A stretch of DNA of 12,500 nucleotides from Acropora yongei (lineage: Eukaryota; Cnidaria; Anthozoa; Scleractinia; Acroporidae), in contig BLFN01000295.1 of the NCBI GenBank assembly GCA_014634225.1, positions 248,238-260,737 on the forward strand, written 5' to 3'. Shown here in pieces: positions 1 to 10,300 of the stretch. The position numbers were made by a program, and so were the translations under genes. The first letter of the stretch is position 1, and each line of letters begins with the position of its first letter. The notes beneath the pieces are model-generated. The model was not told the DNA's origin and ran no database searches. It saw only the letters and a program-made list of their open reading frames with translations.

Positions 1-160
1 ACATTTATTAAAGATATGAATAAAGAGCTACGAAGGTCGAACCTCACTTTTTTTTTATTGCTTGCATGGACGCGTCTTATTTTTCAAGCAAACATATGCG
101 ACCTTTTGTATTCTCTCGTAGACAATCGCTAATAAATCCAGTACATCCTAGCTTGATTCG

Positions 161-209
161 GTCGTTCGTGTCACGTACTCTCTATCTCTCTCTGCGTGAC
201 ACGAGCGAC
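161..209. repeat. Imperfect inverted repeat (hairpin)
   Basis: The arms 161-175 and 195-209 are complementary at 14 of 15 positions, and the one exception would be a U-G wobble in plus-strand RNA. The 19-base loop is CT-rich (CTCTCTATCTCTCTCTG). Weaker complementarity appears to continue outward to about 150 and 226 with gaps. It could be the centre of a small palindromic transposon or a hairpin RNA; nothing here decides between them. Confidence 0.7.
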
Positions 210-328
210 AGTAAGTGAACCAGGCTAAATATATCCCGGAATGAACGGAACTGACTGCGATAATAAAAACTACTCCGATTGGAATATTTCCTTTGCTGTA
301 TTCTTCCTTTTCTTCTTTTTCTTTTATT

Positions 329-364
329 TTAACACATTCATTTTTCTTAACACATTCATTTAAC
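329..364. repeat. Two-copy 18-bp tandem duplication
   Basis: TTAACACATTCATTTTTC at 329-346 is followed at once by a copy matching at 16 of 18 positions (347-364). It lies beside a pyrimidine-rich tract and is probably a slippage product. Confidence 0.8.
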
Positions 365-646
365 CCAGAGGTTGAGGACAATTACTAACGATGTGTAATT
401 TCTCTTGCTGGATATACAAGCGTTGTCACTTTTGAGACATATCTATGTAGCGAGCAGCTTTTCAGACATTTCTTGAATATTCTGGTCCATAAGTTGCAAA
501 TTCACTTAACGTTGTATGTTACTTTGGGCAATTTTCTTCTTTTTTATTAGTTGTTTCAAAGAAGACAAAAGGCCGTTACCATAATTGCTCAGGTTTCACG
601 TGTGCAGCAAACGAAAAACGCCGGTCAGAATCGCAATTGGCACTGC

Positions 647-660
647 TGTTGAATTCAACA
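647..660. repeat. 14-bp perfect palindrome
   Basis: TGTTGAATTCAACA reads the same on both strands. It could be a binding site for a dimeric factor, but such a site can also arise by chance in AT-rich DNA. Confidence 0.85.
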
Positions 661-780
661 ATACAGCTCTTATCTCCCCTGATCGCCTGCCTTTATCAAC
701 AACTATCAAACATAAACTTAAAAAGGGCGAAGTAAGAATGAATTAAAACGACAATTTTCGTTGCTTCAGTCAGTATTACG

Positions 781-804
781 TTGAACGACGAATTTGCCGT
801 TCAA
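781..804. repeat. Small stem-loop, 7-bp stem
   Basis: TTGAACG (781-787) pairs with CGTTCAA (798-804) around a 10-base loop. Function is unknown and it may be chance. Confidence 0.5.
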
Positions 805-1332
805 TCGAAACGCGGAGCTTAATCAGGCTCATATGACTAGTACTCCTTCCGGTCGAGATGACAGCAGGTCACCTATTTGCTTTAAGTCTACTCTATAATC
901 CTTCTTTTTAATGTCTCTCCGTTAAAATCACTCTTCACTTTTAAATTAGCGCTTAACCTACTTCAGTTTTTATTTCATCAGGTAACTGAAAAATCCGTTC
1001 ACACTGTACTAGTGATTATACGTGTTACCCAGCACACACACCGCTAATGATATCATCAGTTAAATTAGGGTTTTCAAAGATCTATCACACTAGATTTCAG
1101 AAAAGCCATTTCAGGTGTCATTGCTGTACTTATCCAAAAACTTAATCGTCACATTTGGCATAAAACTGAATTAAAACGTCTACCTCTTCATTGTTTTGGT
1201 TGTTTACTCAATTATCTCCTTGATAGAATTGTCTGAGCAAAATGACTTCGAGAACATTAGTTTGAGCATTTAAACAAAACCACAAAAAAAGTTAATTCAC
1301 AGTAACTTTTAAATTGAGATTATACCATGTAA

Positions 1333-4300
1333 ATGCACAATTGTATTAAGCCTCACTTTTCACGTTTTCCTGGTCATTCAAAAGGTGTGGCCCAATCAAC
1401 TAACGGACCTAACAGAAGCCTACATACAGCAGTGGCCTCTCCAGCCTGCGTAACAACACCATCCTTTCACACCATTTCAAAAAGTGCATCATGGATCCAA
1501 TGGGCACATGAAACAATTTGGCCGTCCTCCTCAATGACATCGTCCGATAGTAAGGCGTTTGCTGTTAGCGTAAGTATTTCTCCCTCCTCAGTTGTCTTAA
1601 AAGAAGCGTCTTTCTCATGGAGTTCAAGAGCTTCGATATCAACAAGCGTCCTGGCAAACCATTCGGCATATGTGAAACCACGAATTTCGAGTTCGATGAC
1701 TCTAAGCAAAATGGACAAAATCTCAAAGAACTCGCAGTCAACTGCGGCGTTCTATCTCAGCCTTACTGTTTCGGAATCAAGACATATACCGAAAAGTGTG
1801 TCGTCCATTTCACTCTCAGCAAGTGCTATCCGTGATTTACAGACTACTGTCCGTCCCAGTGCTTCACTTTCATTAAGCAACAGTCAAGTTGGGTCAGTGT
1901 ATCCAAGCCTTGCACAATCTTTAATCTCGATTGTGGCGTCCACTACAACTACAGGCTTGAGTCAATCTGACTCTGTCAACTCAAGTATGTCCTACTCGTC
2001 AAGCACATCGCACAGCCAGTCACCATCGAATAGCACAAGCCCCTCCGCGTTGGAAAGCCTTTCTCAAAGTGAGTCTGTGTTCGACAACCAAACGCCGTCC
2101 TCTATAGTTACCTCGTCTCAAAGTGAGACCTTTGCTGCCAGCCTAAGTGTTTCTTTCTTCACAGCTGTTTCCAAAAGTGCGTCTGCCTCTTGGAGTTCGA
2201 GTGCATCGATATCAACAAGCCTCTTAGAAACTAATTCGTTATCTCTTAGTGTTTCACTTTCGTCGAGAAGTGTTCAAGGTGCACTGTCGTCAAGTAGCAG
2301 GTCTCAGAGCCATTCCCAATCTGTAATTTTGAGCGTGCCCTCTTCAGAAAGTATGCTTCCAAGTAATTTGTACTCTGTCAGCCGGGAAATGTCATCCTCG
2401 GAGTTTTTTCAAAGCCACTCACTCTCGACAACGGGATCTTTGTCTTCATCGAGAGTGCCCAATTTGAGTGCTACATTGACTGTTAGCCAGAGGGATGTAT
2501 CCTCAAACAGCTTGCGGTCTAGTGCCACGTTCTTTGTCAGCCTAAGTGTCTCGGCGTCGACAGACATCTCGGAAAGTGTGTCATCCACTTTGAGCCCAAG
2601 CTTTTCGTTCTCACCAAGTGTCCTCGAAACTGCTTCAGAAACTGTCCGTCCCAGTGCTTCACTTTCATTAAGCAACAGTCAAGTTTGGTCAGTGTATCCA
2701 AGCCTTGCACAATCATTAATCTCGATTGTGGCGTCCCTTAAAACTACAGGCTTGAGTCAATCTGACTCTGTCGGCTCAAGTATGTCCTACTCGCCAAGCG
2801 CATCACGCAGCGCGTCAGCATCGATTAGCACAAGCTCCTTCGCGTTGGAAAGCCCCTCTAAAAGTGAGTCCGTGTTCGACAGCCAAACAGCGTCCTCTAC
2901 AGTCACCTCGTCTCAAAGTGAGGCATTTGCTGCCAGCCTAAGTGTTTCTTTCGCCACAGCTGTTTCTAAAAGTGTGTCTGCATCTTGGAGTTTGAGTGCA
3001 TCGATATCAACAAGCGTCTCAGAGAGTGATTCGTTATCTGCTAGCCCAAGTGTTTCACGACTGTCGGGAAATGTTCAAGGTGCATTGTTGACAAGTAGCA
3101 AGTCTCAGAGCCAATCCCAATCTTTAACTTTGAGCGTACCCTTGTCAGAAAGTATGCTTCAAAGTAATTTGTACTCTGTCAGCCAGGAAATGTCAGCCTT
3201 GGAGTTTTTGGAAAGCCAGTCACTCTGGACAACAGGATCTTTGTCGTCATCGATAGACCCGGATTTGAGTGCTGCATTGACAGTTAGCCAAATGGATGTA
3301 TACTCAAACAGCTTGCGATCCTTTGCCACATTCTTTGTCAGCCTAAGTGTCTCGGCGTCGACAGACATCTCGAAAAGTGTGGCATCCACTTCGAGCCCAA
3401 GCTTTTCGTACTCACCAAGTGTTCTCGAAACTCCTTCAGAGACTGTCCGTCCAAGAGCTTCACTTTCATTAAGCAACAGTCAAGTTGGTTCAGTGTATCC
3501 AAGCCTTGCAGAATCTCTAGTCTCGATTGTGGCGTCCACTAAAACTACAGGTTTGAGTCAATCTGACTCTGTCAGCTCAAGTATGTCCTACTCGTTAAGC
3601 ACATCACACAGCCAGTCAGCATCGATTAGCACAAGCTCCTCCGCGTTGGAAAGCCCTTCCAAAAATGAGTCTGAGTTCTACAGCCAGACGTCGTTCTCTA
3701 GAGTCACCTCGTCTCAAAATGAGGCATTTGCTACAAGCCTAAGTGTTTTTTTCTCCACAGCTGTTTTCAAAAGTGTGTCTGCATCTTGGACTTCGAGTGC
3801 ATCGATATCAACAAGCGTGTCAGAAAGTGATTCGTTATCTGTTAGCCCAAGTGCTACACGTTCGTCGAGAAGTGTTCAAAGTGCATTGTTGACAAGTGGC
3901 AGGTCTAAGAGCCAGTCCCAATCTGTAACTTTGAGCGTGCCATCTTCAGAAAGTATGCTTCCAAGTATTTTGTACTCTGTCAGCCAGGAAATGTCATCCT
4001 TGGAGTTTTTGGAAACCCAGTCACTCTGGACAACAGGATCTTTGTCGTCATCGATAGACCCGGATTTGAGTGCTGCTGTCTCAGAGAGTGCTTCGTTATC
4101 TTTTAGCCCAAGTGTTTCACGATCGTCGTTAAGTGTTCAAAGTGCATTGTTGACAAGTAGCAGGTCTCAGAGCCAATCCCAATCTGTAACTTTGAGCGTG
4201 TCCTCGTCAGAAGGTATGCTTCCAAGTAATTTGTACTCTGTCAGCCAAGAAATGTCATCATTGGAGTTTTTGGAAAGCCAGTCACTCTGGACAACAGGAT

Positions 4301-7300
4301 CATTGTCGTCATCGATAGACCCGGAATTGAGTGCTGCATTGACTCTTAGCCAAAGGGATGTATCGTCAAGAAGCTTGCCGTCGACTGCCACGTTCTTTGT
4401 CAGCCTAGGTGTGTCAGAGTCGACTGACATATCGGAAAGTGTGTCATCCACTTTGAGCCCAAGCGTTTCGTTTTCAAAAAGTGTCCTCGAAAGTGATTCA
4501 GAAACTGTCCGTCCCAGTGCTTTACTTTCATTAAGCAACAGTCAAGTTGGGTCAGTGTATCCAGGCCTTGCACAATCTTTAGTCTCGATTGTGGCGTCCA
4601 CTACAAGCACAGGCCTGAGTCAATCTGACTCTGTCAGCTCAAAAATGTCCCACTCGCCAAGCACATCGCACATGGCGTCAGCATCGATTAGCACAAGCCC
4701 CTCTTGGTTGGAAAGCCCTTCTAAAAGTGAGTCTGTGTCCGACAGCCAAACGGCGTCCTCTACAGTTACCTCGTATCAAAGTGAGGCATTTGCCACCAGC
4801 CTAAGTGTTTCTTTCTCCCCAGCTTTTTCCAAAAGTGTGTCTGCATCTTGGAGTTCGAGTGTATGGGTATCAACAAGCGTGTCAGAAAGTGATTCGTTAT
4901 CTGTTAGCCCAAGTGCTACACGTTCGCCGAGAAATGTTCAAACTGCATTGTTGACAAGTAGCAGGTCTCAGAGGCAATCCCTGTCTTTAACTTTGAGCGT
5001 GCCCTCTTCAGAAAGTATGCTTTCAAGTAGTTCGTACTCTGTCAGCCAGGAAATGTCATCCTCGGAGTTTTTGGAAAGCCAGTCACTCTGGACAACAGGA
5101 TCTTTGTCGTCATCAATAGACCTGGGTTTGAGTGCTGCATTGACTCTTAGCCAAAGGGATGTATCGTCAAGCAGCTTGCCGTCGAGTGCCACGTTCTTTG
5201 TCAGCCTAGGTGTGTCCGCGTCGACTGATATATCGGATAGTGTGTCATCCACTTTGAGCCCAAGCTTTTCGTTCTCAAAAAGTGTCCTCGAAAGTGATTC
5301 AGAAACTATCCGTCCCAGTGCTTTACTTTCATTCAGCAACAGTGAAGTTGGGTCAGTGTATCCAAGCCTTGCAGAATCTCTAGTCTCAATTGTGGCGTCC
5401 ACTACGACTCTAGGTTTGAGTCAATCTGACTCTGTCAGCTCAAGTATGTCCTGCTCGTTAAGCACATCGCACAGCCAGTCAGCACCGATTAGCACAAGCT
5501 CTTCCACGTTGGAAAGCCCTTCCAAAAATAAATCTGAGCTCTACAGCCAAACGTCGTTTTCTAGAGTCACCTCGTCCCAAAATGAGGCATTTGCTACAAG
5601 CCTAAGTGTTTTTTTCTCCACAGCTGTTTCCAAAAGTGAGTCTGCATCTTGGAGTTTGAGTGCCTCGATATCAACAAGCGTCTCAGAGAGTGGTTCGTTA
5701 TCTTTTAGCCCAAGTGTTTCAGGATCGTTGGTAAGTGTTCAAAGTGCATTGTTGACAAGTAGCAGGTCTCAGAGCCAATCCCAATCTGTAACTTTGAGCG
5801 TACCCTCGTCAGAAGGTATGCTTCCAAGTAATTTGTACTCTGTCAGCCAGGAAATGTCATCCTCGGAGTTTTTGGAAAGCCAGTCACTCTGGACAACAGG
5901 ATCTTTTTCTTCATCAATAGACCCGGATTTGAGTGCTGCATTGACTCTTAGCCAAAGGGATGTATCGTCAAGTAGCTTGCCGTCGAGTGCCACGTTGTTT
6001 GTCAGCCTAAGTGTGTCAGCGTCGACTGATATATCGGATAGTGTGTCATCCACTTTGAGCCCAAGCTTTTCGTTCTCAAAAAGTGTCCTCGAAAGTGATT
6101 CAGAAACTGTCCGTCCCAGTGCTTTATTTTCATTAAGCAACAGTCAAGTTGGTTCAGTGTATCCAAGCCTTGCAGAATCTCTAGTCTCGATTGTGGCGTC
6201 CACTAAAACTACAGGTTTGAGTCAAACTGACTCTGTCAGCTCAAGTATGTCCTACTCGTCAAGCACATCGCACAGCCAGTCAGCATCGATTAGCACAAGC
6301 TCCTCCGCGTTGGAAAGCCCTTCCAAAAATGAGTCTGAGTTCTACAGCCAGACGTCGTTCTCTAGAGTCACCTCGTCTCAAAATGAGGCATTTGCCACCA
6401 GCCTAAGTGTTTTTTTCTCCACAGATGTTTCCAAAAGTGTGTCTGCATCTTGGAGTTCGAGTGCATCGATATCAACAAGCGTGTCAGAAAGTGATTCATT
6501 ATCTGTTAGCCCAAGTGCTACACGTTCGTCGATAAGTGTTCAAAGTGCATTGTTGACAAGTAGCAGGTCTCAGAGCCAATCCCAATCTGTAACTTTGATC
6601 GTGCCCTCTTCAAAAAGTATGCTTCAAAGTAGTTTGTATTCTGTCAGCCAGGAAATGTCATCCTCGGCGTTTTTTGAAAGCCAGTCACTCGAGACAACAG
6701 GATCTTCCTCTTCATCGATAGTGCCGGACTTGAGTGCTGCATTGACTGTTAGCCAGAGGGATGTATCCATAAGCAGCTTGCGGTCTAGTGCCACGCTCTT
6801 TGTCAGCATAAGTGTCTCGGCGTCGACAGACATATCGGAAAGTGTGTCATCCACTTTGAGCCCAAGCTTTTCGTTCTCACCAAGTGTTCTCGAAACAGCT
6901 TCAGAAACTTTCCGTCCCAGTGCTTCACTTTCATTAAGCAACAGTCAAGTTGGGTCAGTGTATCCAAGCCTTGCACAATCGTTAATCTCGATTGTGGCGT
7001 CCACTACAAGTACAGGCTTGAGTCAATCTGACTCTGTCAGCTCAAGTATGTCCTACTCGTTAAGCACATGGCACAGCCTGTCAGCATCGATTAGCACAAG
7101 CTCCTCTGTGTTGGAAAGCCCCTCTAAAAGTGAGTCTGTGTTTGAGAGCCAAACGGCGTCCTCCACAGTCACCTCGTCTCAAGGTGAGACATTTGCTAAC
7201 AGCCTAAGTGTTTCTTTTTTAACAGCTGTTTCCAAAAGTATGTCTGCATCTTGGAGTTCGAGTGCATCGATATCAACAAGCGTCTCAGAGAGTGCTTCGT

Positions 7301-10300
7301 TATCTTTTAGCCCAAGTGTTTCACGATCGTCGGTAAGTGTTCAGACTGCATTTTTGACAAGTAGCAGGTCTCAGAGCCAATCCCTGTCTTTAACTTTGAG
7401 CGTGCCCTCTTCAGAAACTATGCTTTCAAGTAATTCGTACTCTGTCAGCCAAGATATGTCATCCTCGGAGTTTTTGGAAAGCCAGTCACTCTGGACAACA
7501 GGATCTTTCTCGTCATCAATAGACCTGGATTTGAGTGCTGCATTGACTCTTAGCCAAAGGGATGTATCGTCAAGTAGCTTGCCGTCGAGTGCCACGTTGT
7601 TTGTCAGCCTAAGTGTGTCAGCGTCGACTGATATATCGGATAGTGTGTCATCCACTTTGAGCCCAAGCTTTTCGTTCTCAAAAAGTGTCCTCGAAAGTGA
7701 TTCAGAAACTGTCCGTCCCACTTTATTTTCATTAAGCAACAGTCAAGTTGGTTCAGTGTATCCAAGCCTTGCAGAATCTCTAGTCTCGATTGTGGCGTCC
7801 ACTAAAACTACAGGTTTGAGTCAAACTGACTCTGTCAGCTCAAGTATGTCCTACTCGTTAAGCACATCGCACAGCCAGTCAGCATCGATTAGCACAAGCT
7901 CCTCCGCGTTGGAAAGCCCTTCCAAAAATGAGTCTGAGTTCTACAGCCAGACGTCGTTCTCTAGAGTCACCTCGTCTCAAAATGAGGCATTTGCCACCAG
8001 CCTAAGTGTTTTTTTCTCCACAGATGCTTCCAAAAGTGTGTCTGCATCTTGGAGTTCGAGTGCATCGATATCAACAAGAAGGTCAGAAAGTGATTCATTA
8101 TCTGTTAGCCCAAGTGCTACACGTTCGTCGATAAGTGTTCAAAGTGCATTGTTGACAAGTAGCAGGTCTCAGAGCCAATCCCAATCTGTAACTTTGATCG
8201 TGCCCTCTTCAAAAAGTATGCTTCAAAGTAATTTGTATTCTGTCAGCCAGGAAATGTCATCCTCGGCGTTTTTTGAAAGCCAGTCACTCGAGACAACAGG
8301 ATCTTCCTCTTCATCGATAGTGCCGGACTTGAGTGCTGCATTGACTGTTAGCCAGAGGGATGTATCCATAAGCAGCTTGCGGTCTAGTGCCACGCTCTTT
8401 GTCAGCATAAGTGTCTCGGCGTCGACAGACATATCGGAAAGTGTGTCATCCACTTTGAGCCCAAGCTTTTCGTTCTCACCAAGTGTTCTCGAAACAGCTT
8501 CAGAAACTTTCCGTCCCAGTGCTTCACTTTCATTAAGCAACAGTCAAGTTGAGTCAGTGTATCCAAGCCTTGCACAATCGTTAATCTCGATTGTGGCGTC
8601 CACTACAAGTACAGGCTTGAGTCAATCTGACTCTGTCAGCTCAAGTATGTCCTACTCGTTAAGCACATGGCACAGCCAGTCAGCATCGATTAGCACAAGC
8701 TCCTCTGTGTTGGAAAGCCCCTCTAAAAGTGAGTCTGTGTTTGAGAGCCAAACGGCGTCCTCCACAGTCACCTCGTCTCAAGGTGAGACATTTGCTGCCA
8801 GCCTAAGTGTTTCTTTTTTAACAGCTGTTTCCAAAAGTATGTCTGCATCTTGGAGTTCGAGTGCATCGATATCAACAAGCGTCTCAGAGAGTGCTTCGTT
8901 ATCTTTTAGCCCAAGTGTTTCACGATCATCGGTAAGTGTTCAAACTGCATTTTTGACAAGTAGCAGGTCTCAGAGCCAATCCCTGTCTTTAACTTTGAGC
9001 GTGCCCTCTTCAGAAACTATGCTTTCAAGTAATTCGTACTCTGTCAGCCAGGATATGTCATCCTCGGAGTTTTTGGAAAGCCAGTCACTCTGGACAACAG
9101 GATCTTTGTCGTCATCAATAGACCTGGATTTGAGTGCTGCATTGACTCTTAGCCAAAGGGATGTATCGTCAAGTAGCTTGCCGTCGAGTGCCACGTTGTT
9201 TGTCAGCCTAAGTGTGTCAGCGTCGACTGATATATCGGATAGTGTGTCATCCACTTTGAGCCCAAGCTTTTCGTTCTCAAAAAGTGTCCTCGAAAGTGAT
9301 TCAGAAACTGTCCGTCCCAGTGCTTTACTTTCATTAAGCAACAGTCAAGTTGGGTCCGTGTATCCAGGCCTTGCACAATCTTTAATCTCGATTGTGGCGT
9401 CCACCACAAGTACAGGCGTGGGTCAATCTGACTCTGTCAGCTCAAGTATGTCCTACTCGTCAAGCACATCGCACAGCCAGTCAGCATCGATTAGCACAAG
9501 CTCCTTTGTGTTGGAAAGCCCTTCTAAAAGTGAGTCTGTGTTTGAGAGCCAAACGGCGTCCTCCACTGTCACCTCGTCTCAAGGTGAAACATTTGCTGCC
9601 AGCCTAAGCGCTTCTTTCTCCACAGCTGTTTCCAAAAGTGTGTCTGCATCTTGGAGTTCGAGTGCATCGATATCAACAAGCGTCTCAGAGAGTGGTTCGT
9701 TATCTTTTAGCCCAAGTGTTTCACGATCGTCGTTAAGTGTTCAAAGTGCATTGTTGACAAGTAGCAGGTCTCAGAGCCAATCTCAATCTGTAACTTTGAG
9801 CGTGTCCTCGTCAGAAGGTATGCTTCCAAGTAATTTGTACTCTGTCAGCCAGGAAATGTCATCCTTGGAGTTTTTGGAAAGCCAGTCACTCTGGACAACA
9901 GAATCTTTCTCGTCATCGATAGACCCGGATTTGAGTGCTGCATTGACTCTTAGCCAGAGGAATATATCGTCAAGCAGCTTGCCGTCGAGTGCCACGTTGT
10001 TTGTCAGCCTAGGTGTGTCAGCGTCAACTGTCATATCGGAAAGTGTGTCATCCACTTTGAGCCCAAGCGTTTCGTTCTCAAAAAGTGTCCTCGAAAGTGA
10101 TTCAGAAACTGTCCGTCCCAGTGCTTTATTTTCATTAAGCAACAGTCAAGTTGGGTCAGTGTATCCAGGCCTTGCACAATCTTTAGTCTCGATTGTGGCG
10201 TCCACTACAAGCACAGGCCTGAGTCAATCTGACTCTGTCAGCTCAAAAATGTCCCACTCGCCAAGCACATCGCACATGGCGTCAGCATCGATTAGCACAA

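Larger units (their letters stand above)
1..1332. other. AT-rich flank with no convincing gene
   Basis: No long open frame, tRNA or rRNA is seen. The stretch holds CT-rich tracts (179-193, 295-346), an imperfect hairpin (161-209), a short tandem duplication (329-364), a 14-bp palindrome (647-660) and a small stem-loop (781-804). It may contain the promoter, a leader exon or an intron of the repeat gene, but no TATA box or splice pair stands out enough to be annotated. Confidence 0.6.

Noticed and set aside
148..381. Minus-strand open frame of 77 codons in the left flank
   Set aside because: It is built from the CT-rich tract, the 18-bp duplication and the hairpin, read in antisense as Lys/Glu-rich low complexity. 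No domain or codon pattern supports a gene.
739..1178. 12-bp direct repeat TGAATTAAAACG at 739-750 and 1167-1178
   Set aside because: It is short, AT-rich and without flanking similarity, so chance is enough to explain it.
1617..1835. Plus-strand open frame of 72 codons
   Set aside because: It overlaps the long serine-rich frame in another frame, and its sequence does not resemble the repeats that the other frame clearly continues.
7226..8023. Each unit as an exon-intron pair: acceptor-like TTTCTCCACAG before CTGTTTCC and donor-like GTAAGT (5731, 7333, 8932, 11335)
   Set aside because: The donor occurs only in some M2 units. Splicing 7333 to 8023 would remove 691 nt, not a multiple of three, and would break a frame that is open through the supposed introns in every copy.
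9392..9607. Plus-strand 71-codon and minus-strand 68-codon (9203-9409) alternative frames
   Set aside because: Both lie within the array in other frames and are not kept in other units.
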